Shown here piece after piece: positions 1 through 17,388 of a stretch of 64,000 nucleotides of DNA (positions are counted from its first letter, which is position 1; each line of letters opens with the position of its first letter). The translations under genes and the position numbers were made by a program. Below the pieces are notes generated by a model. That model worked only from the letters and a program-made list of their open reading frames with translations, had not been told where the DNA came from and did no database searches. The DNA is from Halocafeteria seosinensis (Eukaryota > Sar > Bigyra > Bicosoecida): positions 52,886 through 116,885 of the forward strand of contig LVLI01000170.1 of NCBI GenBank assembly GCA_001687465.1, written 5' to 3'.

Positions 1-4591
<4,591 letters not shown>

Positions 4592-5150
4592 CAGGTATGT
4601 GCGTATACAAACGTTCCCGATTGAAGGAGGAGAAATCTATGCACAAAATTCGAGAGAAAAAGCGATAGACAACGCATGAGCATCTCCCGATCCCCAACAT
4701 CAAGATGTTCGTTGAATATAGTCTGTCGAAGACCTTCGTGTTTGAATTTCAAACCCTCCAGGCTGCCTGGCCCGGCGGTCTGGGACACGAGTCCCGAAGG
4801 GCCTTCGGCGAAGGCTACGTGAAGCTCGTCGATAATTCAATTTGCGGGTGAGAACGGATAGTGCTACGTAGTGGTATCGTGCATGGACCATCTGTCGGGT
4901 ATGAGCGACTAGATATGACAGTGACGGAAAGTGAGACAATCTTCTTGAACCTTAGATGGCTTCAGACTCAATCTCTTCAGACGGCAGGCGCATTGTGTAC
5001 GTCCCTTTTTTTGTACTGTGCGCTAGTGGTACAAAACGGTATCTGTTCCATTTTTGTCAGTCAGATCAGCTATACCCACGTGGTTCTGGCTATGCACGCT
5101 ATTGCTCGACAAACCCAAGGTAACTTAGCCATATCAATTCCTACTACTAG
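4592..5150. other. Intergenic spacer, no gene seen
   Basis: This stretch lies between the TBCD start and the stop codon of the next gene on the same strand. It must hold the TBCD promoter and 5' UTR and the downstream gene's 3' UTR. The open frames are short, overlap on both strands and resemble nothing I know. No repeat or RNA gene was seen. Confidence 0.5.
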
Positions 5151-8100
5151 CTAACTGGAATCTTCCCATCCAAATGCTGGATTTTTAGCAGATGATCTCT
5201 TGTCTTTACGAAGCACGACTGGAAGTTCTTGTGCAGTATCATCCACATTTCCACCAGACTTGCGTCTTCTCAGCACAACCACCACTGCAACAAGTATTCC
5301 AACAAACGCTAGTGCTCCAATTGTCGCACCTGCTATCACGGCCGCAGACGAACCGCTTCCGCTCCCAGCCGCTGCAGAGCGTGGAGAAGCAGAGGGCATG
5401 GCAGTTGGCGTAGGGCCCGTTTGTAAATGAACAAAATGCTCAAAGGTACCTGCGTCATCGGAATCCTCTCCATTTATAAGCATTTCGAATGTGTGACTCT
5501 CTCGCGGCTCTTCCTGCAACTCTAGACTTGTCTTTCCGGTAGCTCCCCGTACATGGATGATTGGATCGGTTGATGCTGCTGCGTTGACCCATTCACTGGT
5601 AATCAGAGCATCCACCAGGCTGCTGGAGTTATTGGGTATACCAAACAATTGAGTGAAAACGGCAACCTCTTTGCCTGCTGGAGATACGCCATAGAGGACA
5701 ATAAAATCCCCCTCCTGTTTTACCCAAGTAGCGGCACTAACGCTAAGTAGTCGGTTGGTTGAAAAATCAAACCCTCCAGAACACTTAACTTCCCCACCGG
5801 TGCTCCCACAAACAACCGACTGCCTAGATACTCCTTGCGTAGCTAAATTACTTGTGTCGAAAACTAGCACAAATTCACGGTCAATGGATACAGCGAACTC
5901 AGGGTTTTCAAAGGAAAACGTTTTCTCCTTTATCGCAGGTCCAGTACCAACGGTTCCCTCCCAAGCATTTTTCAAAAGAGAAACCACAGTTGCTTCTACA
6001 CCACTGTCGGAGCAGTTCCACGACATGACAATGAAAGGTTTGCCATTTTTGTCCTTGCCAAATACTTTGACTCCCTCATGTAAGAGGCAACCACTGGAAT
6101 CTTGCTGCACGTTTATGGGAGAAACATTGACTGTATCGCTATCGGTGTTTTGCGTTGCAAGAATTTTTCCCTCTTCTCCAGAGGCAAGGCCGACAACGTA
6201 GGTAGTTAAGTCCCACGTAAGTGCATCCACACTCCTTCCTACTGTTTGGTCTTGTCTGCAACTATTGCAACCAATGATCACTTGTTTTGATTGGCAGTCA
6301 CTAGAAGCGTCAACAGGGGTCAATAACATCTCTCTCGATGCAGGAACTCCGGTGAGCAAGAATGGCTCATTGTTGAGCTCTGTTCCCCGAGGAAGATAGC
6401 TTAACGACCCGACAGACGTTGGACGAGTACATGCACTGAACTGCTTAACCGTGTTGTTTGTCACTACGCCACCTTCACCTTGTCGTCCAGGAACTCTAGT
6501 TGCGGAAGCACTGTGGGTAGAAGTCGGCGACGGAGCGCGAGGTGAACTCGTTGGCACAAACGTTGGAGTACCACTAGGAGTAACTCTTGGGGTAGGGGTT
6601 GGCGGTGATAGGTCTGCATGGTCCGAATACAAATGAGACATATGGATACCTGCCCATTGTTAAAACCCAGTACACACCTCGAATGACAGCATCTCCTTGA
6701 GCTAAAGAGGGGGGCATTGGGGGAGCAATGCAGTCGACATCTATCACTCCTACCCCTTCGTTCCAACCAAAGTAATGTGGATTCAACCACACAAAGCGCT
6801 CCTGTCGATTCTCGTACGCGGTTTCGTACGTAAAACTAAGGCAGTACCAGTTCTGTGTCCCGTTCCCGCCAGGGAGCTTATCAGGATTAACGACAAAGCT
6901 GAACATGACAAAAAGATCCCGGTTAAGCGTAAACAGGGCGTGAGCTAAGAAAGAATAAAAACGAACTTACTTCAGAACAGCTGCGTCGTCGCAAACCACG
7001 TTGTGTTCAACTCCTTTACAGAACTGGAAGTTTGGTTTTTTCTCTGTTGGGTTCCAGAAGAAATTGAAAGAAGCACGGGTACCGTCTTGCAAAAAGAAAA
7101 ACCTTCGTCTGCATGTATCATAAAGGAAACTCTTACGCCTACCAATAATTCTACAATAAAAACCGGACTACATACTGCAGTTCGCCAGGAAGTCGCTGGC
7201 ACATCCCTTCATGAATGTCGGTCATCGAAGGAGGAGTACTACATGCGGAACTCAGCACCCCGGAGGTTCCATCGAAAGAAATCACGAGAGACCTGTTTTT
7301 CTCCGTTAAACCGTAAGAGGTAGTATATTCGAAATCCAAGCAGTAACCAATTGACGGGAGATCGGAAATGTTTCTGCATGAGAACGACCAGAGTCAACTT
7401 AACGTTCGCCTCTCCGGCGTTCCAAAACATACTTAAGCATAGCATTGTTACAATGCCCGTTTCCAGTGCAGAATTGAAAGGTGTCTGTTCCGACGTCGTT
7501 TCTGCCTGGATGCTCAGTAAGATTCAGAGAGCCACACGCTCCGCCATCAACTGGACCCTGGTAAAAGACGTTTGCTTTCCTGTGAAAATAAATTATATAT
7601 CACATGCTTGCGTCGTTGTCTATAGCACCATGAACTGTCGTGCAACATACCTCGAAGATCTCGGGAGAATTGGACATATTCCCGCTGTGAGAAAACGACG
7701 ATGCAACCTTCGCTACAGTGGCTAGTAACAACCGTCGAGCAGTTCATCCGCCAACTTACGTGTTAGGACATTACTATATGCACGGAGATTCTTTTCCCCA
7801 GGCAAACCACTTCTACATACGGTCTCAGAAAAGAAGGCGGATGATTCACTAGTTGTCTGATTCACCGTCATCCATAGCACTCGTCGCTCTGGTTCACCCT
7901 CAATGATGTCCGGCACGGAGAATTCAATACAAAACCAAGTCGCACCACTCTGATCTTTAGACTTGTAGAATAATCTGCAACCGGGACATAAGACCAAACC
8001 TCATCTGTGAGATGCCGCCCCAACTGACACACATACTCTAAAACTGAGAAATGAGAATCGGACGCGCTGGCAGGCTCTGTGCATTGTCGACGACCGCCGA

Positions 8101-10952
8101 CGCCTCTACAGTACTCAAATACGTCGAAATCGTCATAGCCGCGAATAGCCGCATTCTCTTCAAATAATGGTCCCGACAAATTGAACGAACCACATGTTCC
8201 GTTTCGATCCCAGAATCTTAGCTGTTGTCTGCATGTCTCTCAATAGTTGATACGAGCTACCTCAACATGAACGTGTTACAGTACGTACCGCAAACTTGTG
8301 GGTAGTGCTTGACACATTTGTCCTGCGTAAATCCATTGTTAGCATGAAAGCATTCATACACGGACATTTTGGTAGGAGAGTAAACACACCATCTGAGGAA
8401 ATTCGACTGGGACGAAAATCTAGTAAGGGATCACCATTACAGTCTGAGGATATCGCCGCCTCGCTACCATTCTCTTTCAACCATAGGAAAGAAGCACCGT
8501 CTGTAGTGATGGCGCTCGAGAACTCAATACAATACCATCCATTTGTCGTGTTTCTGATACATGAAAAATAGGAGAGAAGAGTGCTACAGTATAAATTTTC
8601 GCAAGATCAGGTTCGGCGTCACTTACGATATAGTTTTCAATCTGGCATCCGCATCACAGGCACGCTCCGTCTGTCCGAGGAAATCACTTTCGCCGTTCTG
8701 ACAATAGCGAAACTGACTATATAATCTTGGACCGTGCGATCCGCCTGCTGGAGGATTGCCCGAGAAATTAAACGATCGACAAGTACCTTCAAAGTCGTTA
8801 AACTTGATGAATTTTCTGCAAATACCATATCAAAGTTAATAGTCTTATGTATACCTCCCAACTGTGTGAAACACATACTGAGTTTCACTTGTCAACCCTT
8901 TGCATCGTCCGGCTGTTACAAATACCAATAGGAGTCATCATGCGCTATAGTCATTGGTACCATTCAAAAATATAATCACGGGTATGTACCTTGAAGGCTA
9001 TAGAAATTGGGAGGCTCTTCGTCGCATCCGACGCTCATCGCTGCACGTGTCGTTCCTTGACCATCGGTTTCTAGCCATAGAAACGTGGCAGTGCCGTTCC
9101 AAAGAAATTCTACACAGAAACTGGTAGATTCCCCATTCCCTCTCATCTTGTGTATGTCTCTGTGAGGTAAGAAACATTTGCGCCTCTAAACCGGCAACGA
9201 AGACGGACAAAACGTACACCGTACGTACTGTGTGGAAGCAGGTAGACAACTTGCCAGGGAAGCGTTAGTGTCCTGGCAGAAACGAAAGTTCGAAACTGGT
9301 CCATTAAGCCCAGGCATTGTTGAAAAATCAAATGAGCGACAACTTCCATCTTGTTTAAATTGGTGTTCCCCTCTGTATAAAAAATCCACAGCCTACTTGT
9401 AAATTGGGGAAATGCTCAAGGTGCTTGGCTTACGTCACTGGCAGTATTGGACAGTCGGAATCAACTGCGAGGCATAAAAGCAACAGGAAAAAAGTGCTCC
9501 ATAAAAAGCAAGGGGGAAATTTGTATACAACTGTACCCAATACGTCTTCGCTTGCTTCAGGAGCGTCATTTTCCTGACAAGGGATTCCTGAAGGCTCCAC
9601 TGCCAGGAACACTGATTGGTTCACTGCTGTCTTGCTCATCCAGAGTGAAAAGTGTTTCGTTTCAAACGGCCCGAAGAATATGCAGGTCCAGTCTCGGGTG
9701 TTCCCTAGCATTGAGTTTACGGTGCTGAAATGACCACAAAATTAAAGCACAATTCCAATTTCCATGCATCTGTGGTAGTGCATGAATGTCCTCACCTAAT
9801 TACCAAATCTTCGCCACAAACACGGTCTCCAAAAGACCCTCGACAAAATTTATGCAACGTGTCACCTTCGTTTGGGTTGCTACCATCGAAGTCTACCGAT
9901 ACGCATTGTTCTCCTTTAATAGAGTCAGGGTCGGAAAATCGAAAAGGGTTACTACTGCAAATACGAGTTGAGCATAGAACCTAGTGGGTCACAGAGTAAG
10001 GAACGATTCCAGCTTACCGGAAAAAAATAGGAACCTCGCCACACATCGCATCTGTTAAGGTACGCCAGGCCTCTATATATTAACAGAGAAAACTACTTAA
10101 TCCAATACAAAAACTTACTCTCAGTTTTTGATTGGTACATAAGAAGTGGTTCTTCTCCAGCACAATCCGAGGAGAGAACCGCATGACTAGCGTCGTTTGA
10201 CATCCAAACATAATTTGACACTTGCAAAGTTGTTGAGAACTCCACACAGAACCAGTTTTCTACATTCTCGTGGAACACGACGGAGCTGCAGCTAAAAGGT
10301 ACAGGGTCAAGAATTGGAGGCCCCGACCAAACAGCGAACATACCTTATTTGTGCATTTGGATCAACATCGATGTCACTCCGTTTTGATCTCAAAGCTAGA
10401 GTAAATTCGTCAGTAGCGTTATTAATGTTGGAAAAATCGAAGGATACACATTCTCCATGTCGGCTCTTAGCAGTATATATCAGCCTATTGTCAAACTTGA
10501 CTTTACGTTGCGCGCTGCAAAGGACATAACTCATGAGTACGAAGTTTGCAAGAGTCAACATTTAGGAAACGCATGGCAAAGTTTCGTTACATGACTCTGA
10601 GACAATTTGCACAGTGCCACCGACTCCAGAAACAAGCAAAGAAGGCTCCTACAAGCTTTCAGTCCCGGTTTAGACTAATTCTTGTAATCTAATCGCTCTG
10701 ATATGTGCTAAGAGATCGAATAGTGAAACCTGACCGAGTTGTGTGGTTAAGAAACACCACCCAAAAACAACCTCAGGCTATACTGGGGCATGCAGAGTGC
10801 TCTCCTTACCTTTCAGGAATACCCCCGCTAGTAACTTGTTCGATCGCTTCAGCTGGAGCTCCCGTGGCAGCTACTAATGATAGCAGAACAAATCCGAAGA
10901 TAGATGTTAGCCCTGGCAGGGCTGGCTTCAGAATCAACTGAATCATTTTCAT
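5151..10952 (-). CDS. Membrane-anchored seven-module cysteine protein with C-terminal propeller-like domain
   Basis: I do not recognise a named family. About 16 exons can be traced. Exon 1 (10952 to about 10812) encodes a signal peptide rich in Leu, Val and Ala. Fourteen exons then alternate between two types. Type A has a C-x-S-F-x-F core, a later F-x-F/Y-C-x-G and a final Cys; type B has W-F/Y-C-V/I-x-F, then V-W-M/F-N, then S-S-D-C-x-G. The A exons lie near 10535, 10018, 9385, 8820, 8225, 7575 and 7130, each followed by a B exon, making seven A-B modules. The last exon (about 6640-5151) encodes a Thr/Pro stalk, a domain of about 370 residues with a paired-Cys CNSCRQD motif, one transmembrane helix (AGATIGALAFVGILVAVVVV) followed by RRRK, and a short cytoplasmic tail. 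A type I surface receptor or adhesin is an inference. The module order matches the divergent neighbour at 11349. Exon edges are approximate. Confidence 0.8.
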
Positions 10953-11348
10953 CCAGAAAAGCTTTCCATCGTTTTTCCGGTAGACAAAAACTTTAAAACG
11001 TTCCTACATTGCCCGAGCAAAACGATCCGGGTCAGATGCTCCTTGAGGCTTAAGCCTCGATATGTTAGCGCTGAAGCAGCGGAGTCTAGGGATAAACATT
11101 CTTCAGGAGTATCTTGTCAAAATGCCCGCCAAAGTGGTGCACCCCTTGAGTTTCCCTGTGTCCCGTTGCCATAAACTTTTTGTCTTTCCCTTTTGCGAGC
11201 GTTGTGCAAGCAATGTAACTAAACCAGAACAAATTGTATGTGTTGTCAGTGCTATCAAGGTTGATAGCATCGTTTGTACTAGTGCTTATCAAAAGCATAA
11301 AGACTACCGGGCTCACTCGTACCAAGTCTGTATCGTTTGCTGAGAACA
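10953..11348. promoter_or_regulatory. Shared intergenic region between two divergent modular surface-protein genes
   Basis: These 396 bp separate the start codons of two paralogous genes transcribed in opposite directions, so they probably hold a bidirectional promoter. I see no certain TATA box or initiator. Short open frames occur on both strands (for example 11062-11343), but they overlap one another and look like chance. Coordinate expression of the pair is inferred from the geometry only. Confidence 0.5.
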
Positions 11349-14300
11349 ATGCGAAAAGCTCTTCCGTTGCTCCTCGGAGCTTTGCTCTGCGCTTACACGG
11401 TTGAGGGAGCTATCCCGGTAGATGGACGGTATGTGTAGTATGATGCATGTCGTGTAGCGTACTTGTTCTTTGAAAAGAGGAAGAGCAGGTAGTGGAGTGT
11501 GTGTATGCCTCTGCCTTGAAGCCATTCATGAGAAGGATCAATATCTGAAATTAACTCCGCCGAGTTTGTTTGCAAAGATCGACAGAAGCAACTCAAGTGG
11601 TTACATAAATGAAATAGCTGACATTACCGGGCTGGAGGGATGATTTGGGTTTTGTGCCTCTTTGCAAAAAGTCGTGTGCCTTCCACAAGGGGAGTGAGAT
11701 GCAAAGAGTGTTTATCTGACGGTGGCATTTGGTGTTCCTTGTTTACAACTCAAAATGTTAGCAGCAATTCATGGGCTATTGAAATTCTATGTCTTGCCTG
11801 ACAGAATTTCTCATGGACTTTGTCCTTTGTTTTGTTTTTCAGAGTCAAACGGAGATTCTTAACCACTGAGAAGTACACCAAGCGCCCAGTGCCAATGGGT
11901 GATAAGACCTGTCATTCAACTGATTTCTCCCACAATCCCGACGAGGGCGATTCCTTCTATTACTGTGAGGGCACCATCGGTGGTGTGGGGAATAACGTCG
12001 ATGCAGGTCCTTTGGATTGCGGTTACGGTGACATCAGGTACAGTTTTGTACAACAATACTATAGGTGCACAGCACTCCTCTAAAGTTGGATGCCACTTGT
12101 AGAAACGCAGCAACATTCGGACAACGGACAATTACTTTTGTGTATCTTTTGAATGGTCTAATACCATGAAATACGTTTGGTATAACAATGCGGCCAGTGT
12201 CGGAGTGATGTCCTCTGATTGTGAGGGCGATCCTCCCCTACCAATGTACACTGCCCCTACTTCGAGTAAGTCTGATTGATGGATGTCCCTGGTTGTTTTT
12301 CGAGCCATCAACCCGTTCAATTTCACGATGCAGATGGGATGTGCGGCCAAATCCCGGAGGAATACCAAAAGTGCGTTTCCGCCACTTTTGTGTGTTATTA
12401 TATATTCCAATGATATGGTATTTACGCAGCTTGAGTCGTATCGTTCTCGATGACGGCTATTGTGGTTCTGTTGACTTAGTGTTGGATGGCAATAGCAACA
12501 ATCAACCGAAGGAGGGGGCTCCTGTTAGTGATTTCTGTACAGCAGGAGACAAAACTTGCACCCCGGCAAGTGCCATCATTCAGTATGTTGCTCCCTCCAG
12601 GTTCGTTTGCTTTCCCCAACCGATGCTTTGTTACTTTTTCTCTATGTCCTCCAGATCAATCCATTCTTCCCTCGAGCATGAATCAATGAACTGGACATGC
12701 GTGCACTTGACTGACTCCGTTTCGACTTCTTACTACATATGGTTGTTGGAGAATCCAGACATGTCGGGCAATCCACCGCAAGCTGGAATTGGAACATCGT
12801 GCCTAGACGCCGGCTTTCCCTCGGAAATACAAAATACAACCCGTATGGAAAAAGCATATCTTTGTTTATCTTGCTTTCTAGATTATATCTCGTTTTCATT
12901 CATATAAGATGCAGAAAAGGCCTGCCCAGTATTACAAGCGTACGGTTACCCGCGTTTCACCAGTAGTATCAAAAAACGAGTTTCACAGTCGCGCGGATTT
13001 GTGCGGTTATTGCAGGCCCTCCGAAATGCAGTTTATTCCTATGAATCTCCCAGATCAATGCCGCTCTTTTGATTTTACATCCAGTATAGGTGTCGCAGCC
13101 AACAACCACTGGTTTCGTTGGTGCGTTTCCAACTCGACAGTCCAGGCTGACTGCAAACCAACCCAACTTACGTACGTCAGTTTTGCTGTAGGAGTCCGAA
13201 ATATTCTTGAATAAATTCTTCTTAGTGCAGCGGGATGACGATAGATGAGGAATCAAGTGCAATGACATGGTTCTGTGTAGACCTCACTGGGATAGATAGT
13301 GACACAGTGCATATGTGGGTGAACAGTGATGGGAGTAAGGCGGAACTGGTTCCCGAGTGTACCGACACAAAACCAGAGACCACCATAGCCACCTCCGGTA
13401 TGAGTTTATTGATACCTATTCTTTCGCGTCGCTCTTACTTCATCTCGGTCTTTGGGTATTGCAGCCGGTAGATGCGACGGGCTTCCTTCGGACTTGGTGT
13501 AAGTTTCCTTTTGAAATGGTGGCGACTTCCTCTTTGCTGATTTGCACAACTGAATCCGCTACTAACTTGTACCGAGTGTTCCAGGGACAATGTACAATTT
13601 AAGGACTTTGACGGGCATTGTCAGTCTTTTAACTTTACGGCGAACACCGCGGGAGGAGGAAATCCGAGCAGGCTTTTGTTCAGCACTTTCCGTCATTGTA
13701 CCAACGGAATAACAAATTGGGATGGTGTATCTCCAACGCTTCGACGGTGTGATAGCAAGGCGACTGTAGAGTAAGAAACCAACCTCCTATACACTGTACA
13801 GGCCTCACGTGAGTTGAAGGAGTAAATATTCTTCCGACCAGGTACATACTGAAATTGGATAACATGGGACAAAGCGCTCCTTGGTTTTGCCTTAAGTACA
13901 CATCTAGTGTTCAAAAAGAAGGACAAGACCATGTGTGGTTCAATACGGATGGAAAGATGGCTGCTTTATCTTCTGACTGCGATGCCGATAAGCTCTTAAG
14001 CTTCCGGTACAGTACGTATAGCGTTGGAGCAAGTGGTAAGCACAAAAACGACTAAGCGACTAAATGAGAACGCTAATGAGATATAATGGGTATTCCGCAT
14101 CTTGTCCTCTCAAAACCACAGATTTTTGTATGGTTCTTCCGAGTTCATTGACTGGGTACGTTGCACTGTCGCTGTGTCTTCGGGCACATAATAGACGCTT
14201 GCTTCTGCAGGACAACTTTAAGATTCTGGGATCCATTGGGCGCCTCTGAGAACACCACATACTGTCGTTCGGTAAACTTTAATCCTATTCTTCTTCCTCA

Positions 14301-16004
14301 GGAAGAAGCAATCACTAAGTCAGTTCCAATGAACGAATACCGTGATGATGCCGACTTGTTTGAATTCTGCGAAGGCACTGGTGGAAGAAAAAAGTGCACT
14401 GACAGTACCACGCGCTCAAGCAATTTGAATAGTTTTGGCAAAAATTTCCCTGAGTACAATTACGCTAGTATCCAGTACGTGTTTGCAATTTATCGACAAT
14501 TTCGCTCGGTTTCTTCAGGTTGACTTCTCTTTGGCAAGTCATTTGCAGAGATCTGAATATTTACCAAGACGGGGACATGAATTGGTGGTATTGTGTGAAT
14601 TACCAGTTCAAGTATGATACCACCAATCAAGGGTCTAATAGTCCTCTGTCGGTATACATGCACCCCGGAAACTCGTCCGATGAGAACAAGGGGAGAATGG
14701 CTTTCTTAGTACAAGAAACTGGTTGTAAAGGAATACCTGGCGGCAATCCGAACCCCATTAGTTCGGGATTCGCTCATCCTCTGAAAGGTAGGGAACAACT
14801 CGACTGACTACTTCTCTTACCAATTGATTTTATTATGTCGTCACGTTTATTTCTTTACAGAAGGAGAATGCCAAGTGATTCCAACTAAAGCACAGTACGT
14901 CCTGCACTGATTCCCAAACTGATGCTTTCGGCATTGAGATCCTACCCGATGTGACTGCAGAAAACAAATTCGATGGCAACAAAACAAGTGGCTCTCGGTT
15001 GATTTTAGTGGGAACCCCGGTAGGATGGATGGGCAGGACCCCTTCGAATTCTGCACGCATAACGGACATTGCTACCCCGCAGTGCCAACGTAAGTTAATG
15101 GCAGTTCCTTCTTCGATGGTTCTGTAAAGCACAGATCACTTGTAACACATAACGGTGCAGCAATATTAGCAATCCCGGCGGAGCTAGTGATGTTTGTATT
15201 GATTTTACCTATACATGCTCATATGGTCTTGACGACCGCTCTCGTGGGCTATGGGTGAGCGACACAATGGCAACTCTGGTGGACAGTTGTATGGCAGATG
15301 GAAGCGCGTCCAATCAATTCGATCCGGGAATGACTCAGAGACTACCTGGAGAACTTCAGTATGTAGACGACTATGGTACAGATGGATATTTATGCTTTGA
15401 ATTGAATCGGTGATTTCATCACGCTTCCAGGAAGAGGATGTCTTTCTGGCAGTATGGCACCTGCGTCTCTTTCGACTTCAGCAAACCACCCTCAGAGCAA
15501 GACGCTAGTGGCCTTCAATATTGTGAAAACGTCAGAGAGAATAACTGGTGTGCGTCTACGGTCTCTCTCGAGTAAGTACAACATACAGTTAACCCCAACT
15601 CCAATCTACTATGTCGACGAAGATGCTACCACGCAGGAGTGTCTCGAATCCGGAGGATGCGCCTCAACAAAACTGGTATTGCGTCACGCTTAACTATGAA
15701 GATCAATACGGGATCTCCGACCATGGGTACGTTTGGTTCAATCCGCACTTCTATTTCTGGAATGTCGGATATGGACAGCTCGTGAAAGATTGTGACGGAA
15801 GTCCTCCTGCGGTTCCTAATTGTGCCGATATTCCAAAGAGAGGAGAAAATGTCCTTCGTAGTAAGTGCTTCGTGCTCTTATCTCGCCCCATTGTTCAGGA
15901 GGCTCACCACTAACTTCTTTGTCTTCCCGCAGATGGAATGTGTGATGACTTTCCACAAACATTGCCTCCGTCTCACTCTGACCAGCAGTGCGCTAACGCT
16001 ATGT
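11349..16004 (+). CDS. Secreted seven-module cysteine protein, divergent paralogue of the gene at 5151-10952
   Basis: Exon 1 (11349 to about 11429) encodes a signal peptide (MRKALPLLLGALLCAYTVEG). A long first intron of about 410 bp follows. Fourteen exons then alternate A and B types. A exons start near 11842, 12424, 13017, 13586, 14211, 14962 and 15430; B exons near 12103, 12652, 13228, 13842, 14520, 15162 and 15630. Corresponding exons match the divergent gene one to one. A4 has HCQSFNF against CRSFNF, A6 has FEFCTHNGHC against FQFCTGNGHC, B6 ends RLPGELQ in both with a GTATGTAG donor next to it in both, and B7 has VWFNPHFYFWN against VWLNPHYFGWN. A final small exon (about 15932-16004) gives a short hydrophilic tail ending QQCANAM. 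There is no stalk, propeller-like domain or transmembrane helix, so the product is probably secreted. The family is unknown to me; exon edges are approximate. Confidence 0.78.
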
Positions 16005-16193
16005 AGTTTCGATAGGGGTTTGGCCATATTTGAATATACTTAGGCGCTGTTGTGTATCCTTGCAAAGGCCTTAATGCGACAATCGTTTTTCTTGTCATCC
16101 GTCCCATGTACGGCGGGGTCACGTGAGAGCCAGAGGACGGTATACTGGATGTCAGGGTCTCGATGGAGCTTCTCCAGAAGAACTAAACTAAAA

Positions 16194-17030
16194 TTAAGAA
16201 ACATTACAACGAAGAACAGCGTTGTTTATCACCTGAAGCATATCCGGAACTACGAATACAGTTCTTCCATATGCTGTTATACTCGTGTGATGCTCCTCTG
16301 TACCAGCTAAACTAGACTTGATACTTGCAGTTCTCACCCAAAGAAGATCCGAGGCATCGGAAATTGGCCTTGCTCGGGGTACATCACTTTGCTTCACCAC
16401 ACAGACAACGTGTTGGAGAACATAATGATAGTTGCCAGAAGATCCTCGGGAAATGGACTCGGTGACAGTGAAGACTGGCGATAGTTCCGACTGCAGGCCT
16501 ATGTTCTGCGGAGAGAACGATTGATTTTCTCTGTTTCCGAATGAGAAATTGACGGGATAAACTTCTAGATCTGTCTCCTCCTTGGCTTCTCGCTGTACTC
16601 CTTCAAAGATTGTTTCTCCAAATTCAAGAGACCCTCCTGTGTCGTGACTAGTACCCACCGGTGATGCCACTTATTTATCATCCCATTACGGTAACAACTT
16701 ACCAGGTACTGACCAGAGGCCCTTAGCGGGCTCTTTCCCACGCTCAATGAGCAAAACTTGGGAAGTATCCACATCCCTCGCAGTGAACGACTCCACCGAA
16801 CGTCCTTCCAGTAGAGGGAAGATAATTGCCGTTATACCTGCGAATATAGGGAATGAACGAAATTGAATCATTGCAGAATGATGGAGAACGTGAAACAAGT
16901 TGTAGAACCGACCAATGCGAGGTTGCTGAGACGAAGAGTTTCGCATTGTGGGTGCATGGTGTGCCGACATCCCTATCTTCCTCGCTCTGGATGATGCCCT
17001 GAAGAGCACCCTTGGTGTCCCTCGGTGCAT
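16194..17030 (-). CDS. Nudix hydrolase
   Basis: Two exons (17030-16703 and 16636-16194) join in phase to give 256 residues. The intron splits the motif WSVPG|GSLEFGE, exactly where the Nudix box begins. The box is GGSLEFGETIFEGVQREAKE followed by ETDL, near residues 110-133. It fits G-x5-E-x7-R-E-x2-E-E except that the usual Gly near its end is Asp. Nudix enzymes cleave nucleoside diphosphates linked to another group, but the substrate cannot be told from this sequence. The N-terminus is rich in Arg and Ser with few acids (RVLFRASSRARK), which could be an organelle-targeting peptide; this is inference. The gene is tail-to-tail with the secreted modular gene (stop codons about 190 bp apart). 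It lies downstream of, and on the same strand as, the CCHC gene. Confidence 0.85.
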
Positions 17031-17388
17031 TTTACTACTCCATTAGGTGGCATACAATAGTGAGGCTATCCTACTATTAGCTCTATATAGGTTCGTGGGT
17101 TGACGGATCTTTTGTGAAGTCATATTGAAGCTATTTCGGCAACCTACGCAATGCTAGTAGGCATGTGTTAAGAAGGCGAATAGAGAACATTCGGACTCCT
17201 TCCTGACGGCCCCGGCAGCTGGCATCTTCATCTTGATGATACCCTTCCTCTCTACCAACGCCGTGGCAGTCCAAGGTAGTCTTCCAGAAGCATCCAGGAC
17301 CAGGTTTACCTGGAGTGTTCTTGCTTTAAAGCACCGTCGAAGGTTTAGATTAGTTATGCATGCCAGCTCTTCGGAGATACTAGCAGAG

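Noticed and set aside
10953-11348. Overlapping frames on both strands in the divergent promoter region
   Set aside because: They overlap each other almost fully, have no domain or signal features, and sit between two strong start codons.
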